Origin: Paenibacillus nasutitermitis
GTDB taxonomy: Bacteria; Bacillota; Bacilli; Paenibacillales; Paenibacillaceae
Length of the DNA: 64,000 bases
Assembly: GCF_014641075.1 (NCBI RefSeq)
Contig: NZ_BMHP01000001.1
Coordinates: 1,178,001 to 1,242,000, forward strand
Direction of reading: 5' to 3'
The notes beneath the pieces were generated by a model that was given only the letters and a program-made list of their open reading frames with translations, did not search any database and was not told the origin of the DNA. A program made the position numbers and the translations under genes. Positions 38,193 to 47,386 of the stretch are shown piece after piece (the first letter of the stretch is position 1; every line of letters begins with the position of its first letter).

Positions 38193-38355
38193 CCGGTCTA
38201 GGCAGGAATCGGGAGGTTCGGAAAAGAATCGTTAACTAGAGGTTGTTCAAAACGTCCGGTTCGCGTCTCATTCCATGTCTATTCAACCTTCTCGGTACTT
38301 AATTACGTACTTGTTGAACTCACATTCATATTCTGACAGAGAAGGAGGGACGAGC

Positions 38356-39015
38356 GTGACCGAGAAGCAGCATATTACAATAAAAGGTGTTAAAGAAGGG
38401 TTAGTATTCCTTCTCGACGACCAATGCGAATTTTCCTTGCTGCTTCAAGAACTGCAATATAAATTGGAAAAGTCGCATCAACAGCTGCTGACCGGTCCGA
38501 TCGTTCATGTTCATGTGAAGCTGGGCACACGTCTGGCCAATGAGGAAGAGAAGGATCAGATTAAATCCGTTATTCGCAAGCAGGGCAATCTTATTGTCCA
38601 GTCGGTGGAAAGCGACGCGCAGGAGAAGCCGGAGATTGATGAAGGAAATAATCTTCGTGTATTGACGGGCATTATCCGATCCGGTCAAACAGTTGAGCAT
38701 CATGGCAATTTGCTGCTAATGGGCGATTTGAATCCTGGGGGCTCGCTTCTTTGTACGGGCGATATATATGTTCTCGGATCACTCCGGGGATTGGCGCATG
38801 CCGGCACGGCAGGCAAGACGGAAGCCATCATTGCGGCTTCCCTGCTCAGACCCACCCAACTGCGGATCAGCGAAGTGATCAGCAGACCCCCGGATGAATG
38901 GATGACGGGCGATGCCGCGATGGAATTTGCCTATTTAAATGACGGCATGATGAAGATTGACAAAATGACGCAGCTGTATCGTATTCGCAATCAATCTTTT
39001 ATTTTTAAAGCATAG
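38356..39015 (+). CDS. minC: Septum site-determining protein MinC
   Basis: 219 residues from the GTG at 38356, with GAAGGAGGG upstream. The N-terminal FtsZ-inhibiting domain is weakly conserved. The C-terminal beta-helix (GIIRSGQTVEHHGNLLLMGDLNPGGSLLCTGDIYVLGSLRGLAHAG) is diagnostic. It blocks FtsZ assembly away from midcell together with MinD. Confidence 0.95.
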   Translation: MTEKQHITIKGVKEGLVFLLDDQCEFSLLLQELQYKLEKSHQQLLTGPIVHVHVKLGTRLANEEEKDQIKSVIRKQGNLIVQSVESDAQEKPEIDEGNNLRVLTGIIRSGQTVEHHGNLLLMGDLNPGGSLLCTGDIYVLGSLRGLAHAGTAGKTEAIIAASLLRPTQLRISEVISRPPDEWMTGDAAMEFAYLNDGMMKIDKMTQLYRIRNQSFIFKA

Positions 39016-39203
39016 AATGGCCGGATCCATAGAAGAGGGAAGAATCTTGTTACACCGCCATGTGAAATTCCCAGGTGCGAATTGGCATCGCGGGTCCTGT
39101 GCGGAGTATATGCCGTATCTTCTGGTACAACGTTACTTAGACTGCCAATTGAAGCGTCGCCTCCAGGGGAAGCTTTAATGGTTGCAGCGGGGGAGTGTTA
39201 AGC

Positions 39204-39995
39204 TTGGGAGAAGCGATCGTGGTAACATCGGGAAAAGGCGGGGTCGGAAAAACAACGACTTCAGCCAATTTGGGCACGGCACTTGCTTTGGTAGGGAAAA
39301 AAGTCTGTATGGTCGATACGGATATCGGGTTGCGCAACCTGGATGTGGTAATGGGGCTGGAGAACCGGATTATTTATGACCTGCTTGATGTTTCCGAGGG
39401 ACGCTGCAGACTGAATCAGGCGCTGGTCAAGGACAAGCGTTTCGACGAGCTCTACATGCTGCCTGCGGCCCAAACCAAGGATAAGAACGATATCACCCCG
39501 GAACAGGTCAAAGATATTGTGCTGGAGTTGAAAAAAGAATTCGATTATATTGTCATCGACTGTCCTGCCGGAATTGAGCAGGGCTTCCGCAATGCCATTG
39601 CCGGAGCCGACCGCGCAATAATTGTTACAACTCCGGAGAACGCCGCTGTCCGGGATGCAGACCGGGTAATCGGCCTGCTGGAGCAGAACCAGATTTCCTC
39701 CAGGCTGATCATAAACCGGATTCGCGCCAATATGGTCCGCACGGGTGATATGCTGGATATTGATGAGATCTGCCAGGTGCTGGCTATCGATCTGCTGGGA
39801 ATCGTTCCGGATGACGAGAAAGTCATCCGTTCAGCCAATGCAGGGGAGCCGACTGTAATGGATCCTACCTCCCGTGCAGCAATCGCTTACCGGAATATCG
39901 CCCGCCGTATGCTGGGCGATATGGTGCCGCTCATGCCGCTTGAAGAAAAGACCGGCGTTATGAAGCGTTTCCGCAAGTTTCTCGGGCTGGGCTGA
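39204..39995 (+). CDS. minD: Septum site-determining ATPase MinD
   Basis: 263 residues from the TTG at 39204, preceded by GGGGGAG; this gives MGEAIVVTSGKGGVGKTTTSANLG as in B. subtilis. The deviant Walker A is GKGGVGKTT, and DTDIGLRNLDVVMGLENRI and DCPAGIEQGFRNAIAGAD follow. A C-terminal amphipathic helix (VMKRFRKFLGL) targets the membrane. The 188-bp gap after minC has no gene I can see. Confidence 0.96.
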   Translation: MGEAIVVTSGKGGVGKTTTSANLGTALALVGKKVCMVDTDIGLRNLDVVMGLENRIIYDLLDVSEGRCRLNQALVKDKRFDELYMLPAAQTKDKNDITPEQVKDIVLELKKEFDYIVIDCPAGIEQGFRNAIAGADRAIIVTTPENAAVRDADRVIGLLEQNQISSRLIINRIRANMVRTGDMLDIDEICQVLAIDLLGIVPDDEKVIRSANAGEPTVMDPTSRAAIAYRNIARRMLGDMVPLMPLEEKTGVMKRFRKFLGLG

Positions 39996-40073
39996 ATGCT
40001 GATCACCTGGAAGGCATACGGAAAATACGGTGCCGGGAAGCGATTGGTAGATGTGAGCATTCGAAATGGAAGA

Positions 40074-40109
40074 AGAACCGTTCAGCTGCCGGCTGAATGG
40101 TTCTTTTTA
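40074..40109 (+). terminator. Rho-independent terminator after minD
   Basis: AGAACCGTTCAGC pairs with GCTGAATGGTTCT, then TTTTT. It separates mreBCD-minCD from the sporulation pair downstream. Confidence 0.88.
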
Positions 40110-40137
40110 GGTTTGGCGCGTACAACGCCACTCCCAA

Positions 40138-40165
40138 CATAAACAAGCCTTCGATCTCATATATA
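40138..40165 (+). promoter_or_regulatory. Possible SigE promoter of spoIVFAB
   Basis: CATAAA (40138-40143), 14-bp spacer, CATATATA (40158-40165). This resembles the mother-cell SigE pattern, which fits the sigma factor known for spoIVF in B. subtilis. Confidence 0.4.
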
Positions 40166-40202
40166 TGAATGAACAAGCCTTGATGAGATGGAGGGATGGG
40201 CC

Positions 40203-41156
40203 ATGGATACGAACAATGGCATCCGTCAACGCCGACAGGAGCGGATACGGCGGATTATGGAGCAGGAGCAGAACCAGAAGCTGGGCCAGACGGTGATACC
40301 GGTCCGCAGCTTTAAGGAGAAACAGCCGCTGTCTGTCAAGCCGCTTCCTGATCCCCACAGCGAGGAAAGAAAAGGAAAGTCCGATTTACACTTTCAGGAA
40401 CAAGGCCCGGATCCGGAACAAATGTGGAAGGCGCAAGCCAATCCTTGGGAAAGCGTAGGCTGGGAGCTTGCCCCCAAACCCCACACCAAACTTCGAAACG
40501 TCCCGGCAAATCCCGGAGTGGATCACCCCCGCAAGCCATTTGTCATCCAGGGACTTTTTATTCAGAGCGCTGTCGCGGCTGCCATCTTCGTTATCGTGTT
40601 TGCGATGTTCCGTCTTGATACGCCGATTGCAAAACGCGGACAAGCGATGGTCACCTCAGCGCTGACGGAACAGATCGATTTCGGACAGGCCGCATCCTGG
40701 TATAACCGGATGTTCGCCGGAGCCCCTTCCTTTATCCCCTGGTTTCGGGACGGACATGAGGGAGAGTCCAGGCTCGCCGAAGGTGAAGTCGCGCTGGCAG
40801 TGGTTGCACCTCTTCCACAAGGAACAATTGTCCGCTCGTTTGCGGAAACGCTGAGCGGAGTGGAGCTGGCCGGGAGCTCCGCGGCTCCGGTTCTGTCGGC
40901 CGAAACCGGGCGGGTTCTGCTCGTGTCCGAAGAGCAGGATACAGGTAAAACCATTGTCATTCAGCATGCCACTGGGCGGATGACGGTGTATGGGCGGCTT
41001 GGACAGGTGAATGTAGCGGTGAATGACTGGGTTGAAGCCGGGCAATCTTTAGGAGAGCTGCCGGCAGCTCTGGAGGGCGGACAAAGCTTGTTATTTTTTG
41101 CGGTGAAGGAGAAAGGCCGGTACGTCGATCCCGCCGACATTATCCCGTTTGATTAG
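40203..41156 (+). CDS. spoIVFA: Stage IV sporulation protein FA, degenerate M23-type regulator
   Basis: 317 residues from the ATG at 40203, with GGAGGG upstream. A charged N-terminus (1-118) is followed by a membrane helix (about 122-140, LFIQSAVAAAIFVIVFAMF) and a C-terminal LytM-like domain (APVLSAETGRVLLVSEEQDTGKTIVIQHATGRMTVYGRLGQ). The active HxH of M23 peptidases is replaced (YGRL), so it is likely non-catalytic. In B. subtilis SpoIVFA holds the SpoIVFB protease with BofA until the forespore signals. Its end overlaps spoIVFB. Confidence 0.9.
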   Translation: MDTNNGIRQRRQERIRRIMEQEQNQKLGQTVIPVRSFKEKQPLSVKPLPDPHSEERKGKSDLHFQEQGPDPEQMWKAQANPWESVGWELAPKPHTKLRNVPANPGVDHPRKPFVIQGLFIQSAVAAAIFVIVFAMFRLDTPIAKRGQAMVTSALTEQIDFGQAASWYNRMFAGAPSFIPWFRDGHEGESRLAEGEVALAVVAPLPQGTIVRSFAETLSGVELAGSSAAPVLSAETGRVLLVSEEQDTGKTIVIQHATGRMTVYGRLGQVNVAVNDWVEAGQSLGELPAALEGGQSLLFFAVKEKGRYVDPADIIPFD

Positions 41157-42033
41157 GTTGTACGGCATAAACTGGTCGGTTCACCCGCTATTTGTGCTGG
41201 TCATGCTGGCGTCCATTGCTACAGGTTATTTTGTCGAGCTGATTACCTTGTTTGCCATTGTGCTCGTCCACGAAATTGGGCATGTCTTGGCCGCGAAAGG
41301 GTTTGGCTGGACGGTCCATGAGGTGAAGCTGCTGCCTTTCGGCGGTGTGGCCGAGGTCGAGGAGGGCGCGAACCTGCCAGCCAGAGAGGACGCTATCGTA
41401 GCCATTGCCGGCCCGCTGCAAAATGTGTGGATGGGGGCATTGGCTTGGGCTTTTGGCGAAACGGGATTGTGGAATCAGGAATGGTCCCTCTATGTCATGC
41501 ATGCAAATATAATGATCGGGTTGTTTAATCTGCTGCCAATTTTGCCGCTGGATGGCGGCAAGCTGCTGCAGGCTGCATTAAGCCGGATGATGCCCCATAG
41601 ACAGACGCTTGTGTGGATGGGAAGGATCAGTCTGGTTCTTAGCTGTATGATGATCATTTTCGCCGTTATTCCCGCATTCCATGAACCTGGCGGAGGGATC
41701 CAGGCGAATTTGCTGGCGGTCGGGTTATTTCTGCTGCTGACAAACTGGACAGCCTACCGGCATATCCCGTTTCTCTTTATCCGCTTTCTGACACACCGTG
41801 CGGACGTCTCCTCCCGTTCGATGGCACTCGGCGGCTGGGCGCTGCCGATTGTGGTCTCGAAGCGTCATTCCATCGCCTCCGCGCTGCGTCTGTTCCGACG
41901 CGACAGCTATCATCTGATTGTTGTGATGGAAGAGCCGGGAAACATCGTCGCCGTGCTTCCGGAGCAGCAGTTGGTGAACGGTTATTTGGCGGAAGGAAAG
42001 GCTGACCGTGCAGTTTTGGAGCTTTTCATGTAA
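41149..42033 (+). CDS. spoIVFB: SpoIVFB, intramembrane metalloprotease for pro-sigma-K
   Basis: 294 residues from a TTG at 41149, overlapping spoIVFA by 8 bp; this gives MIRLYGINWSVHPLFV, matching the family. The site-2-protease motif is HEIGH (His41, Glu42, His45) and the third ligand is Asp135 in NLLPILPLDGGK. Six membrane helices and a C-terminal CBS-like domain. It releases active sigma-K in the mother cell. BofC, part of the same checkpoint, is encoded at 53.7 kb. Confidence 0.93.
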   Translation: MIRLYGINWSVHPLFVLVMLASIATGYFVELITLFAIVLVHEIGHVLAAKGFGWTVHEVKLLPFGGVAEVEEGANLPAREDAIVAIAGPLQNVWMGALAWAFGETGLWNQEWSLYVMHANIMIGLFNLLPILPLDGGKLLQAALSRMMPHRQTLVWMGRISLVLSCMMIIFAVIPAFHEPGGGIQANLLAVGLFLLLTNWTAYRHIPFLFIRFLTHRADVSSRSMALGGWALPIVVSKRHSIASALRLFRRDSYHLIVVMEEPGNIVAVLPEQQLVNGYLAEGKADRAVLELFM

Positions 42034-42074
42034 AATAAGACCCAGAACACCTACTGGGCAGGTGAAAATAAAAG

Positions 42075-43355
42075 ATGAAGCAGATGCTTGTGCATAAAGA
42101 AAAGGACAGGCTGCAAATCGCAATTCTAGACAATGGCCGATTAGCTGAGTTCTATATGGAAACGGCAGACAAGGCCAATCAGCTTGTGGGCAGTATTTTT
42201 AAAGGAAGAATCGTGAATGTTCTCCCTGGCATGCAAGCGGCGTTTGTAGATATCGGACTGGCCAAGAATGCTTTTCTTTATATTGATGATGTGCTTCATC
42301 CCCATTTGGAGCAGCAGCCCAAAGAGAAGCCGGCCATTACCCAGCTACTGCGGGCAGGACAGGGAATTCTCGTGCAAGTCGTAAAGGAACCATTAGGCGG
42401 CAAAGGCGCTCGAGTGACCACGCATTTCTCGTTGCCGGGCAGATTTCTTGTGTATATGCCCCATGCCGCTTATGTCGGCGTATCCAAAAAAGTAAAAACG
42501 GAGCAGGAGCGTGCAAGGCTGCGCTCGCTTGGGGAACGGCACCGGGAGGCGGAAGAGGGCATCATATTGCGGACTGCGGCGGAGAGTGAAAACAGTGATG
42601 CCCTATTGGCGGATGTACGTTTTCTGCGCGAGCTGTGGCAGGGAATCCAAGCCCGAGCGACGGACGCGGCAGTACCTGCAGAGCTTCACCGGGAAGCCGG
42701 CCTTTCCCACCGCCTTGTGCGGGATTTGCTCTCCGTGGAGCTGGATGAGTTATGGATTGACGATCAGGACTTCTATACGGAAACGGAAGCCCTCATCAAA
42801 CAAATGGCGCCAACCATGCAATCTCGTTTGAGGCTTTATGATCAAGCACATGCAAGTCACTCTTCGGTCGGACTTTTGAACCGCTATCAGGTTAACCATC
42901 AGTTGCAGGAGGCCTTCGATCGCCGCATCCGACTGGTCTGCGGCGGGGATCTGGTATGGGATCAGACGGAAGCCCTTACCGTAATCGATGTCAATACGGG
43001 CAGATTTGTCGGGTCGCGGGATCTGGAGGATACCGTTTTCCGGACCAATATGGAAGCAGCAGAGCAAATTGCCAGACTGCTCCGGCTGCGTGATATCGGC
43101 GGAATAATTATTATTGATTTTATAGATATGGAGCAGGAAACGCATCGCGAGCAGATCGCCCGCCTGCTGGAGGGGCTGCTGAGGCATGACCGCACCAAAT
43201 GCCAAGTGGTTGGCTGGACCCGCCTCGGATTGCTGGAGCTGACCCGCAAGAAGGTCCGGGAGCATGCGATGAGCCAACTCCTGGAGATTTGCCCGGTATG
43301 CAAGGGTAGAGGAAGAGTGAATGCTGCAAAAGTGACGGGCAGCAAAACATTTTAA
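42075..43355 (+). CDS. rng: Ribonuclease E/G family endoribonuclease
   Basis: 426 residues. An N-terminal S1-like domain (GSIFKGRIVNVLPGMQAAFVDIGLAKNAFLYIDD) is followed by the catalytic Asp motif TVIDVNTGRFVG and IIIIDFIDM. The Zn-link cysteine motif is CPVCKGRGRV near the end. It cleaves single-stranded RNA for rRNA maturation and mRNA decay. B. subtilis lacks this family and uses RNase Y and J, so this marks a different lineage. It lies just upstream of the L21 operon. Confidence 0.95.
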   Translation: MKQMLVHKEKDRLQIAILDNGRLAEFYMETADKANQLVGSIFKGRIVNVLPGMQAAFVDIGLAKNAFLYIDDVLHPHLEQQPKEKPAITQLLRAGQGILVQVVKEPLGGKGARVTTHFSLPGRFLVYMPHAAYVGVSKKVKTEQERARLRSLGERHREAEEGIILRTAAESENSDALLADVRFLRELWQGIQARATDAAVPAELHREAGLSHRLVRDLLSVELDELWIDDQDFYTETEALIKQMAPTMQSRLRLYDQAHASHSSVGLLNRYQVNHQLQEAFDRRIRLVCGGDLVWDQTEALTVIDVNTGRFVGSRDLEDTVFRTNMEAAEQIARLLRLRDIGGIIIIDFIDMEQETHREQIARLLEGLLRHDRTKCQVVGWTRLGLLELTRKKVREHAMSQLLEICPVCKGRGRVNAAKVTGSKTF

Positions 43356-43386
43356 TCGCATCCAAAACTTAATAATATAGTTGCTA

Positions 43387-43415
43387 TTGTCTCTGTTCCT
43401 GTGATAATATATTAT
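43387..43415 (+). promoter_or_regulatory. SigA promoter of rplU operon
   Basis: TTGTCT (43387-43392), 17-bp spacer, TATTAT (43410-43415). Confidence 0.6.
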
Positions 43416-43424
43416 GGTGCCTGT

Positions 43425-43535
43425 GGATTAGGGATTTCCTTCTACAGCCATTTACCGCACAGAACAGGTTCACAAGTCCATCCGGTCCGCCGGAGGCACC
43501 TGCATCAGGCGAGTCTTCGACAATAAGGAGGTGCA
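43425..43535 (+). ncRNA. L21-type ribosomal protein leader
   Basis: The transcribed region before rplU has several hairpins, including CCGGTCCGCCGG near 43482-43493 and complementary GCCT/GGC runs, with the AGGTTCACAAGTCCATCCGG stretch typical of the Firmicute L21 leader as I remember it. It probably mediates autogenous control. Boundaries are approximate. Confidence 0.6.
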
Positions 43536-43539
43536 CTAC

Positions 43540-43851
43540 ATGTTCGCGATTATTGAAACGGGTGGTAAACAATACAAGGTTCAAGAAGGCGATGTTCTTT
43601 ACATCGAGAAATTGAACGCCGGTGATGGCGAGAACGTAACGTTCGACCGCGTACTGGCTGTTTCCAATAAAGACGGTCTCGTAACCGGAACTCCGGTTGT
43701 GGCTGGAGCTACTGTTACAGCTACAGTTGAGAGACACGGCAAAGGTCAAAAAATTATCGTTTATAAATACAAGGCGAAGAAAAACTACCGTCGTAAGCAA
43801 GGTCATCGTCAGCCGTATACGAAAGTAACGATTGGCGCGATTAAGTCTTAA
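43540..43851 (+). CDS. rplU: 50S ribosomal protein L21
   Basis: 103 residues from the ATG at 43540, with AAGGAGGTG just upstream. [25 protein letters not shown] and [22 protein letters not shown] are diagnostic. It binds 23S rRNA. First gene of rplU-prp-rpmA. Confidence 0.98.
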   Translation: MFAIIETGGKQYKVQEGDVLYIEKLNAGDGENVTFDRVLAVSNKDGLVTGTPVVAGATVTATVERHGKGQKIIVYKYKAKKNYRRKQGHRQPYTKVTIGAIKS

Positions 43852-43865
43852 GTGAGGTCTGAGCA

Positions 43866-44204
43866 ATGATTACGATCACTATTTTGCGGCATTCCGCCGA
43901 GAATTCACGAATCGTATCATTTGCGATTGAAGGACATGCCCAGTTTAAGAAGCCCGGCAAGGATATCGTTTGTGCAGGGGTTTCCGCCATTTCGGTCGGT
44001 ACCGTCAACGCAATTGAAGAGCTTGCAGGCTTGGAGCTCCCGGCTTCTATGGACAACGGGTGGCTGCAGTCGGACATTCCGGAGCAGAGTGATCCCGCTG
44101 TGAACGAAAGGGTTCAGCTGCTGCTGGAATCGATGATTGTCATGCTCTCCACAATCGTGGCCTCATACGGGAAGTTCGTTCAGATCCGTCAACAAATTCG
44201 TTAA
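43866..44204 (+). CDS. prp: Ribosomal-processing cysteine protease Prp
   Basis: 112 residues (YsxB family). Catalytic His24 (IEGHAQF) and Cys36 (DIVCAGVSA) are in place. In Firmicutes Prp removes the N-terminal extension of L27, whose gene follows 17 bp downstream. The predicted target sequence is present in that L27, so enzyme and substrate are encoded side by side. Confidence 0.94.
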   Translation: MITITILRHSAENSRIVSFAIEGHAQFKKPGKDIVCAGVSAISVGTVNAIEELAGLELPASMDNGWLQSDIPEQSDPAVNERVQLLLESMIVMLSTIVASYGKFVQIRQQIR

Positions 44205-44221
44205 CAAAGGAGGGTACAACC

Positions 44222-44536
44222 ATGTTGAAACTGAATCTTCAGTTGTTTGCATCGAAGAAGGGTGTAGGTTCCACAAGAAATGGTCGCGACAGCCAATCGA
44301 AACGTCTCGGCGCTAAACGCGCGGACGGTCAAGTGGTAACAGCGGGCAGCATCTTGTTCCGCCAACGCGGAACTAAAATCCACCCGGGCAATAATGTAGG
44401 AATCGGCAAAGATGACACATTATTCGCATTGATCGAAGGCGTTGTGAAGTTCGAACGCTGGGGACGTGAACGCAAGAAAGTCAGCGTATACTCGGTCGAA
44501 GCTGCTCCGGTAGCTGCGGCAGTCGAAGTGCAATAA
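44222..44536 (+). CDS. rpmA: 50S ribosomal protein L27 with cleavable N-terminal extension
   Basis: 104 residues. It begins [30 protein letters not shown]. The first nine residues end in the conserved Prp site LNLQLFA, after which the mature protein would start near Ala or Ser. L27 reaches the peptidyl-transferase centre, so removal of the extension is essential in species that have it. AAAGGAGGGT precedes the ATG. Confidence 0.98.
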   Translation: MLKLNLQLFASKKGVGSTRNGRDSQSKRLGAKRADGQVVTAGSILFRQRGTKIHPGNNVGIGKDDTLFALIEGVVKFERWGRERKKVSVYSVEAAPVAAAVEVQ

Positions 44537-44544
44537 TCAAGCTC

Positions 44545-44580
44545 GCCCCGGTCTGTACGCAGGCCGGGGCTTCCTTTTTT
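44545..44580 (+). terminator. Rho-independent terminator after rpmA
   Basis: GCCCCGG / CCGGGGC stem, then TTCCTTTTTT. Confidence 0.92.
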
Positions 44581-44653
44581 CCTTTAGCGTCTGCCGGGAA
44601 GCATGTGCTATACTGGTAAAGGTAAGGAAAGAATAGGAAAGTAGGATCGGTCC

Positions 44654-45391
44654 ATGAGTCGCTATAAACTGATCAGGATTTGTGCAGCCGCATCGCTGCT
44701 GTTCCCAGCCGCTGCCGTTCTCATCTGGCGGTCTGAGCTTTGGCTTTTGGCCTGTTTCGTTGTCTGGTTTCTGGCTGCCGGATTGCTCTGGCTATGGTGT
44801 GATCGAAAAGAACAGGCTTGCCGTGAAGCCCGACTGATTCGTGAACTGCAAACATTATCCATCTCCACCTTAAATCATCACCGTCATGACTGGATGAACG
44901 ATTTGCAGGTGCTTTATGGTTACATTCGGATGAAGAAAGCTGAGAAAGCTGCTGAGTGTGTGGAACAGATAAGGGAACGGATGATGATTGAGAGCAAGAT
45001 CGCCAAACTGGGCGTTCCCTCGCTTGTCGTCTACCTCCAGTCCTTTCGTACGAGAATGCATGCTGTTGAACTGGATCTTGAAATCGACGGCGACCTGAAT
45101 TTGGCCGAGCGTGGATTGGATGGACAACGCGCGGCTAGGACCCTTCAGGATATATTGGATGCCTACCGGCACGCGGTAGCCACAGGCTCAGGAGAAGTGG
45201 CCAAGCTGATGGTCGATCTGTCGCTCAACGAGAATACAATGACCGCTTCGTTTCATTATGACGGCGGAATGAATGATAAAGAGGAATGGAAGCATAAATG
45301 CAAGCGTGCGATAATCAATTCGCCGCTGAAAGCAGCCGGCACGGATGTCGAGCCGGATAACCTGACGCTCCATGCGGAGCTTGTGAAATAA
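44654..45391 (+). CDS. spo0B: Spo0B-like sporulation phosphotransferase with membrane anchor
   Basis: 245 residues. Two N-terminal membrane helices (about 8-25 and 30-48) precede the helical-hairpin domain with [29 protein letters not shown]. His78, just before Asp-Trp, matches the phosphorylated His30 of B. subtilis Spo0B (HSRHDWMNKLQ). It passes phosphate from Spo0F to Spo0A. The ATPase-like C-terminal part is degenerate, as usual. B. subtilis Spo0B is soluble, so the membrane segments are an addition. It sits between rpmA and obg as expected. Confidence 0.9.
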   Translation: MSRYKLIRICAAASLLFPAAAVLIWRSELWLLACFVVWFLAAGLLWLWCDRKEQACREARLIRELQTLSISTLNHHRHDWMNDLQVLYGYIRMKKAEKAAECVEQIRERMMIESKIAKLGVPSLVVYLQSFRTRMHAVELDLEIDGDLNLAERGLDGQRAARTLQDILDAYRHAVATGSGEVAKLMVDLSLNENTMTASFHYDGGMNDKEEWKHKCKRAIINSPLKAAGTDVEPDNLTLHAELVK

Positions 45392-45405
45392 ACGGAGGCT
45401 GGGGC

Positions 45406-46728
45406 ATGTTTGTCGATAAAGCGAAGATATTTGTAAAAGGCGGGGACGGCGGGAACGGAATCGTATCCTACCGCCGTGAGAAATATGTACCCGAGGGCGG
45501 ACCGGCTGGCGGTGACGGCGGACGGGGAGCAAACGTTATTTTTCGTGTGGATGAAGGGCTTCGTACCCTGATGGATTTTCGGTACCAGAAGCATTTCAAA
45601 GCGGAAAAAGGCGAGCGCGGCAAAGTGAAAAGCATGCATGGAGCCAATGCGGAGCATATGATTGTCCGGATACCTCCAGGCACCATTATCATTAATGACG
45701 ATACCCAGGAAGTAATAGCCGATATGACCCAGCATGGGCAAGAGATTGTTGTGGCTCGCGGCGGACGCGGCGGACGCGGCAACTGCCGTTTTGCTACGGT
45801 TAGCAATCCGGCGCCGGATTTTGCCGAGAATGGGGAAGAAGGCGAGGAGCGCTGGATTGTTCTGGAGCTCAAGGTGATGGCCGATGTGGGGCTGGTCGGT
45901 TTTCCAAGCGTAGGCAAGTCTACGCTCCTTTCCGTTGTTTCGGGAGCGAAGCCAAAAATCGGCGCTTATCATTTCACGACATTATCGCCAAATCTTGGCG
46001 TAGTCGAAGTTGGCGATGGACGCAGCTTCGTCATGGCGGATTTGCCGGGACTGATCGAAGGCGCCCATGAAGGCGTCGGACTCGGGCATGATTTTCTCCG
46101 ACATGTTGAGCGGACCCGCGTCATCGTACATGTCATCGATATGTCCGGTTCCGAGGGTAGAGATCCTTTTGAGGACTGGAACAAAATAAATGAAGAACTG
46201 GCACTCTACAATCCCGTTCTGGCCGATCGCCCGCAAATTATTGCCGCCAACAAGATGGACATGCCGGACGCGCCGGATCAGCTGGAGCTGTTCCGCGAGC
46301 AGTTGGCTGAACGGGACGGAGGCATGAATTACGAAATTCTGCCGATGTCGTCTTTGACCAGGCAGGGCGTACAGGAGCTGCTGTACAAAGCAGCTGATCT
46401 GCTCGAAACGGTACCGGAAATGCCGCTTATCGATGAGGTAAAAGATGTGGCCGAACGTAAGGTTTATACCTTGGAGAAACAGGAAGACGAGTCCTTTACC
46501 GTCGGCAAGGAAAATGAAGGGTTCGTGGTACGGAGCGCTGCTATCGAGAAATTTATGAAACGCGTTAACCTGAACACGCATGACGCGGTCTTGCGGTTCG
46601 CCCGTACGTTGCGCAAGATGGGCGTCGACGCTGAGCTGCGGAAAATCGGAGCGAAGGACGGGGATTCGGTCCGGATCGGCGATTTCACGTTCGAGTTTTT
46701 TGAGGGCAGTGATTATTTTTACGAATAA
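45406..46728 (+). CDS. obg: Obg/CgtA GTPase
   Basis: 440 residues. The Gly-rich Obg fold (1-158: [35 protein letters not shown]) is followed by the G domain ([38 protein letters not shown]) and a C-terminal OCT domain ([44 protein letters not shown]). It acts in 50S assembly and in stress and sporulation entry. It is 14 bp after spo0B, with which it is likely cotranscribed. Confidence 0.98.
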   Translation: MFVDKAKIFVKGGDGGNGIVSYRREKYVPEGGPAGGDGGRGANVIFRVDEGLRTLMDFRYQKHFKAEKGERGKVKSMHGANAEHMIVRIPPGTIIINDDTQEVIADMTQHGQEIVVARGGRGGRGNCRFATVSNPAPDFAENGEEGEERWIVLELKVMADVGLVGFPSVGKSTLLSVVSGAKPKIGAYHFTTLSPNLGVVEVGDGRSFVMADLPGLIEGAHEGVGLGHDFLRHVERTRVIVHVIDMSGSEGRDPFEDWNKINEELALYNPVLADRPQIIAANKMDMPDAPDQLELFREQLAERDGGMNYEILPMSSLTRQGVQELLYKAADLLETVPEMPLIDEVKDVAERKVYTLEKQEDESFTVGKENEGFVVRSAAIEKFMKRVNLNTHDAVLRFARTLRKMGVDAELRKIGAKDGDSVRIGDFTFEFFEGSDYFYE

Positions 46729-46853
46729 TACCTGCGCCACGATGGGATGGGCCGGAAGGATACCGGTTCATCTTTTTTTTTTTGATCCTTATAATATCAT
46801 TCTCAAAATTGATTCAGGTATAATAGGCATTATGGTTTACATGGAATTGCCTA

Positions 46854-46882
46854 TTGCCGCAACGCCGGATATTCGCTATAAT
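46854..46882 (+). promoter_or_regulatory. SigA-type promoter of the pheB operon
   Basis: TTGCCG (46854-46859), 17-bp spacer, TATAAT (46877-46882). A second TATAAT lies at 46819-46824. Confidence 0.6.
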
Positions 46883-46925
46883 GTCCACTATAGACGAACA
46901 GATGTCTTTCTTAGGAGGACTATCA

Positions 46926-47363
46926 GTGGCGGAACGATTTTTTATCGTCCGGGAGGACATTTTGCCTGAGGCGATTGTCAAGACGATTCAGGTTAAAGAG
47001 ATGCTCCAGCGCGGGGAAGCGGCTACTGTTCACGAAGCGACTGAGCGCGCCGGCATCAGCAGGAGCGCTTTCTATAAGTACAAGGATGGCGTACATATGC
47101 TGAATCAGCTGGAGCGTGAACGCATTGTTACCATATCGATGGATCTGGATCACCGCTCCGGTGTTTTATCCAAAGTGCTTGGACTTGTCGCAAGCTCGGA
47201 GGGCAATGTGCTGACGATTCATCAGACCATTCCTCTTCAAGGTTTGGCCAATGTGGTCATTTCGGTGGATACTTCGCAAATGGGCAGCACACTGACGGAG
47301 CTGATGGAAGCCATCCGCAGGCAGGACGGCGTCCGCAAGGCGTCTGTGATCGGACAAGGATAG
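46926..47363 (+). CDS. pheB: ACT-domain protein PheB
   Basis: 145 residues from the GTG at 46926, directly after TTAGGAGGAC. The N-terminus (AERFFIVREDILPEAIVKTIQVKEMLQRGEAATVHEATERAGISRSAFYKYKDGV) looks helix-turn-helix-like. The C-terminal ACT domain contains DHRSGVLSKVLGLVASSEGNVLTIHQTIPLQGLANVVISV. It matches B. subtilis PheB; it likely senses an amino acid, but the exact role is unknown. hom follows closely. Confidence 0.93.
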   Translation: MAERFFIVREDILPEAIVKTIQVKEMLQRGEAATVHEATERAGISRSAFYKYKDGVHMLNQLERERIVTISMDLDHRSGVLSKVLGLVASSEGNVLTIHQTIPLQGLANVVISVDTSQMGSTLTELMEAIRRQDGVRKASVIGQG

Positions 47364-47386
47364 AACGAGTTGATGGAGGAGAAATC

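Noticed and set aside
40800-41156. Active M23 endopeptidase in SpoIVFA
   Set aside because: The metal-binding histidines are replaced (YGRL where active enzymes have YGHL), so it is a degenerate regulatory domain.
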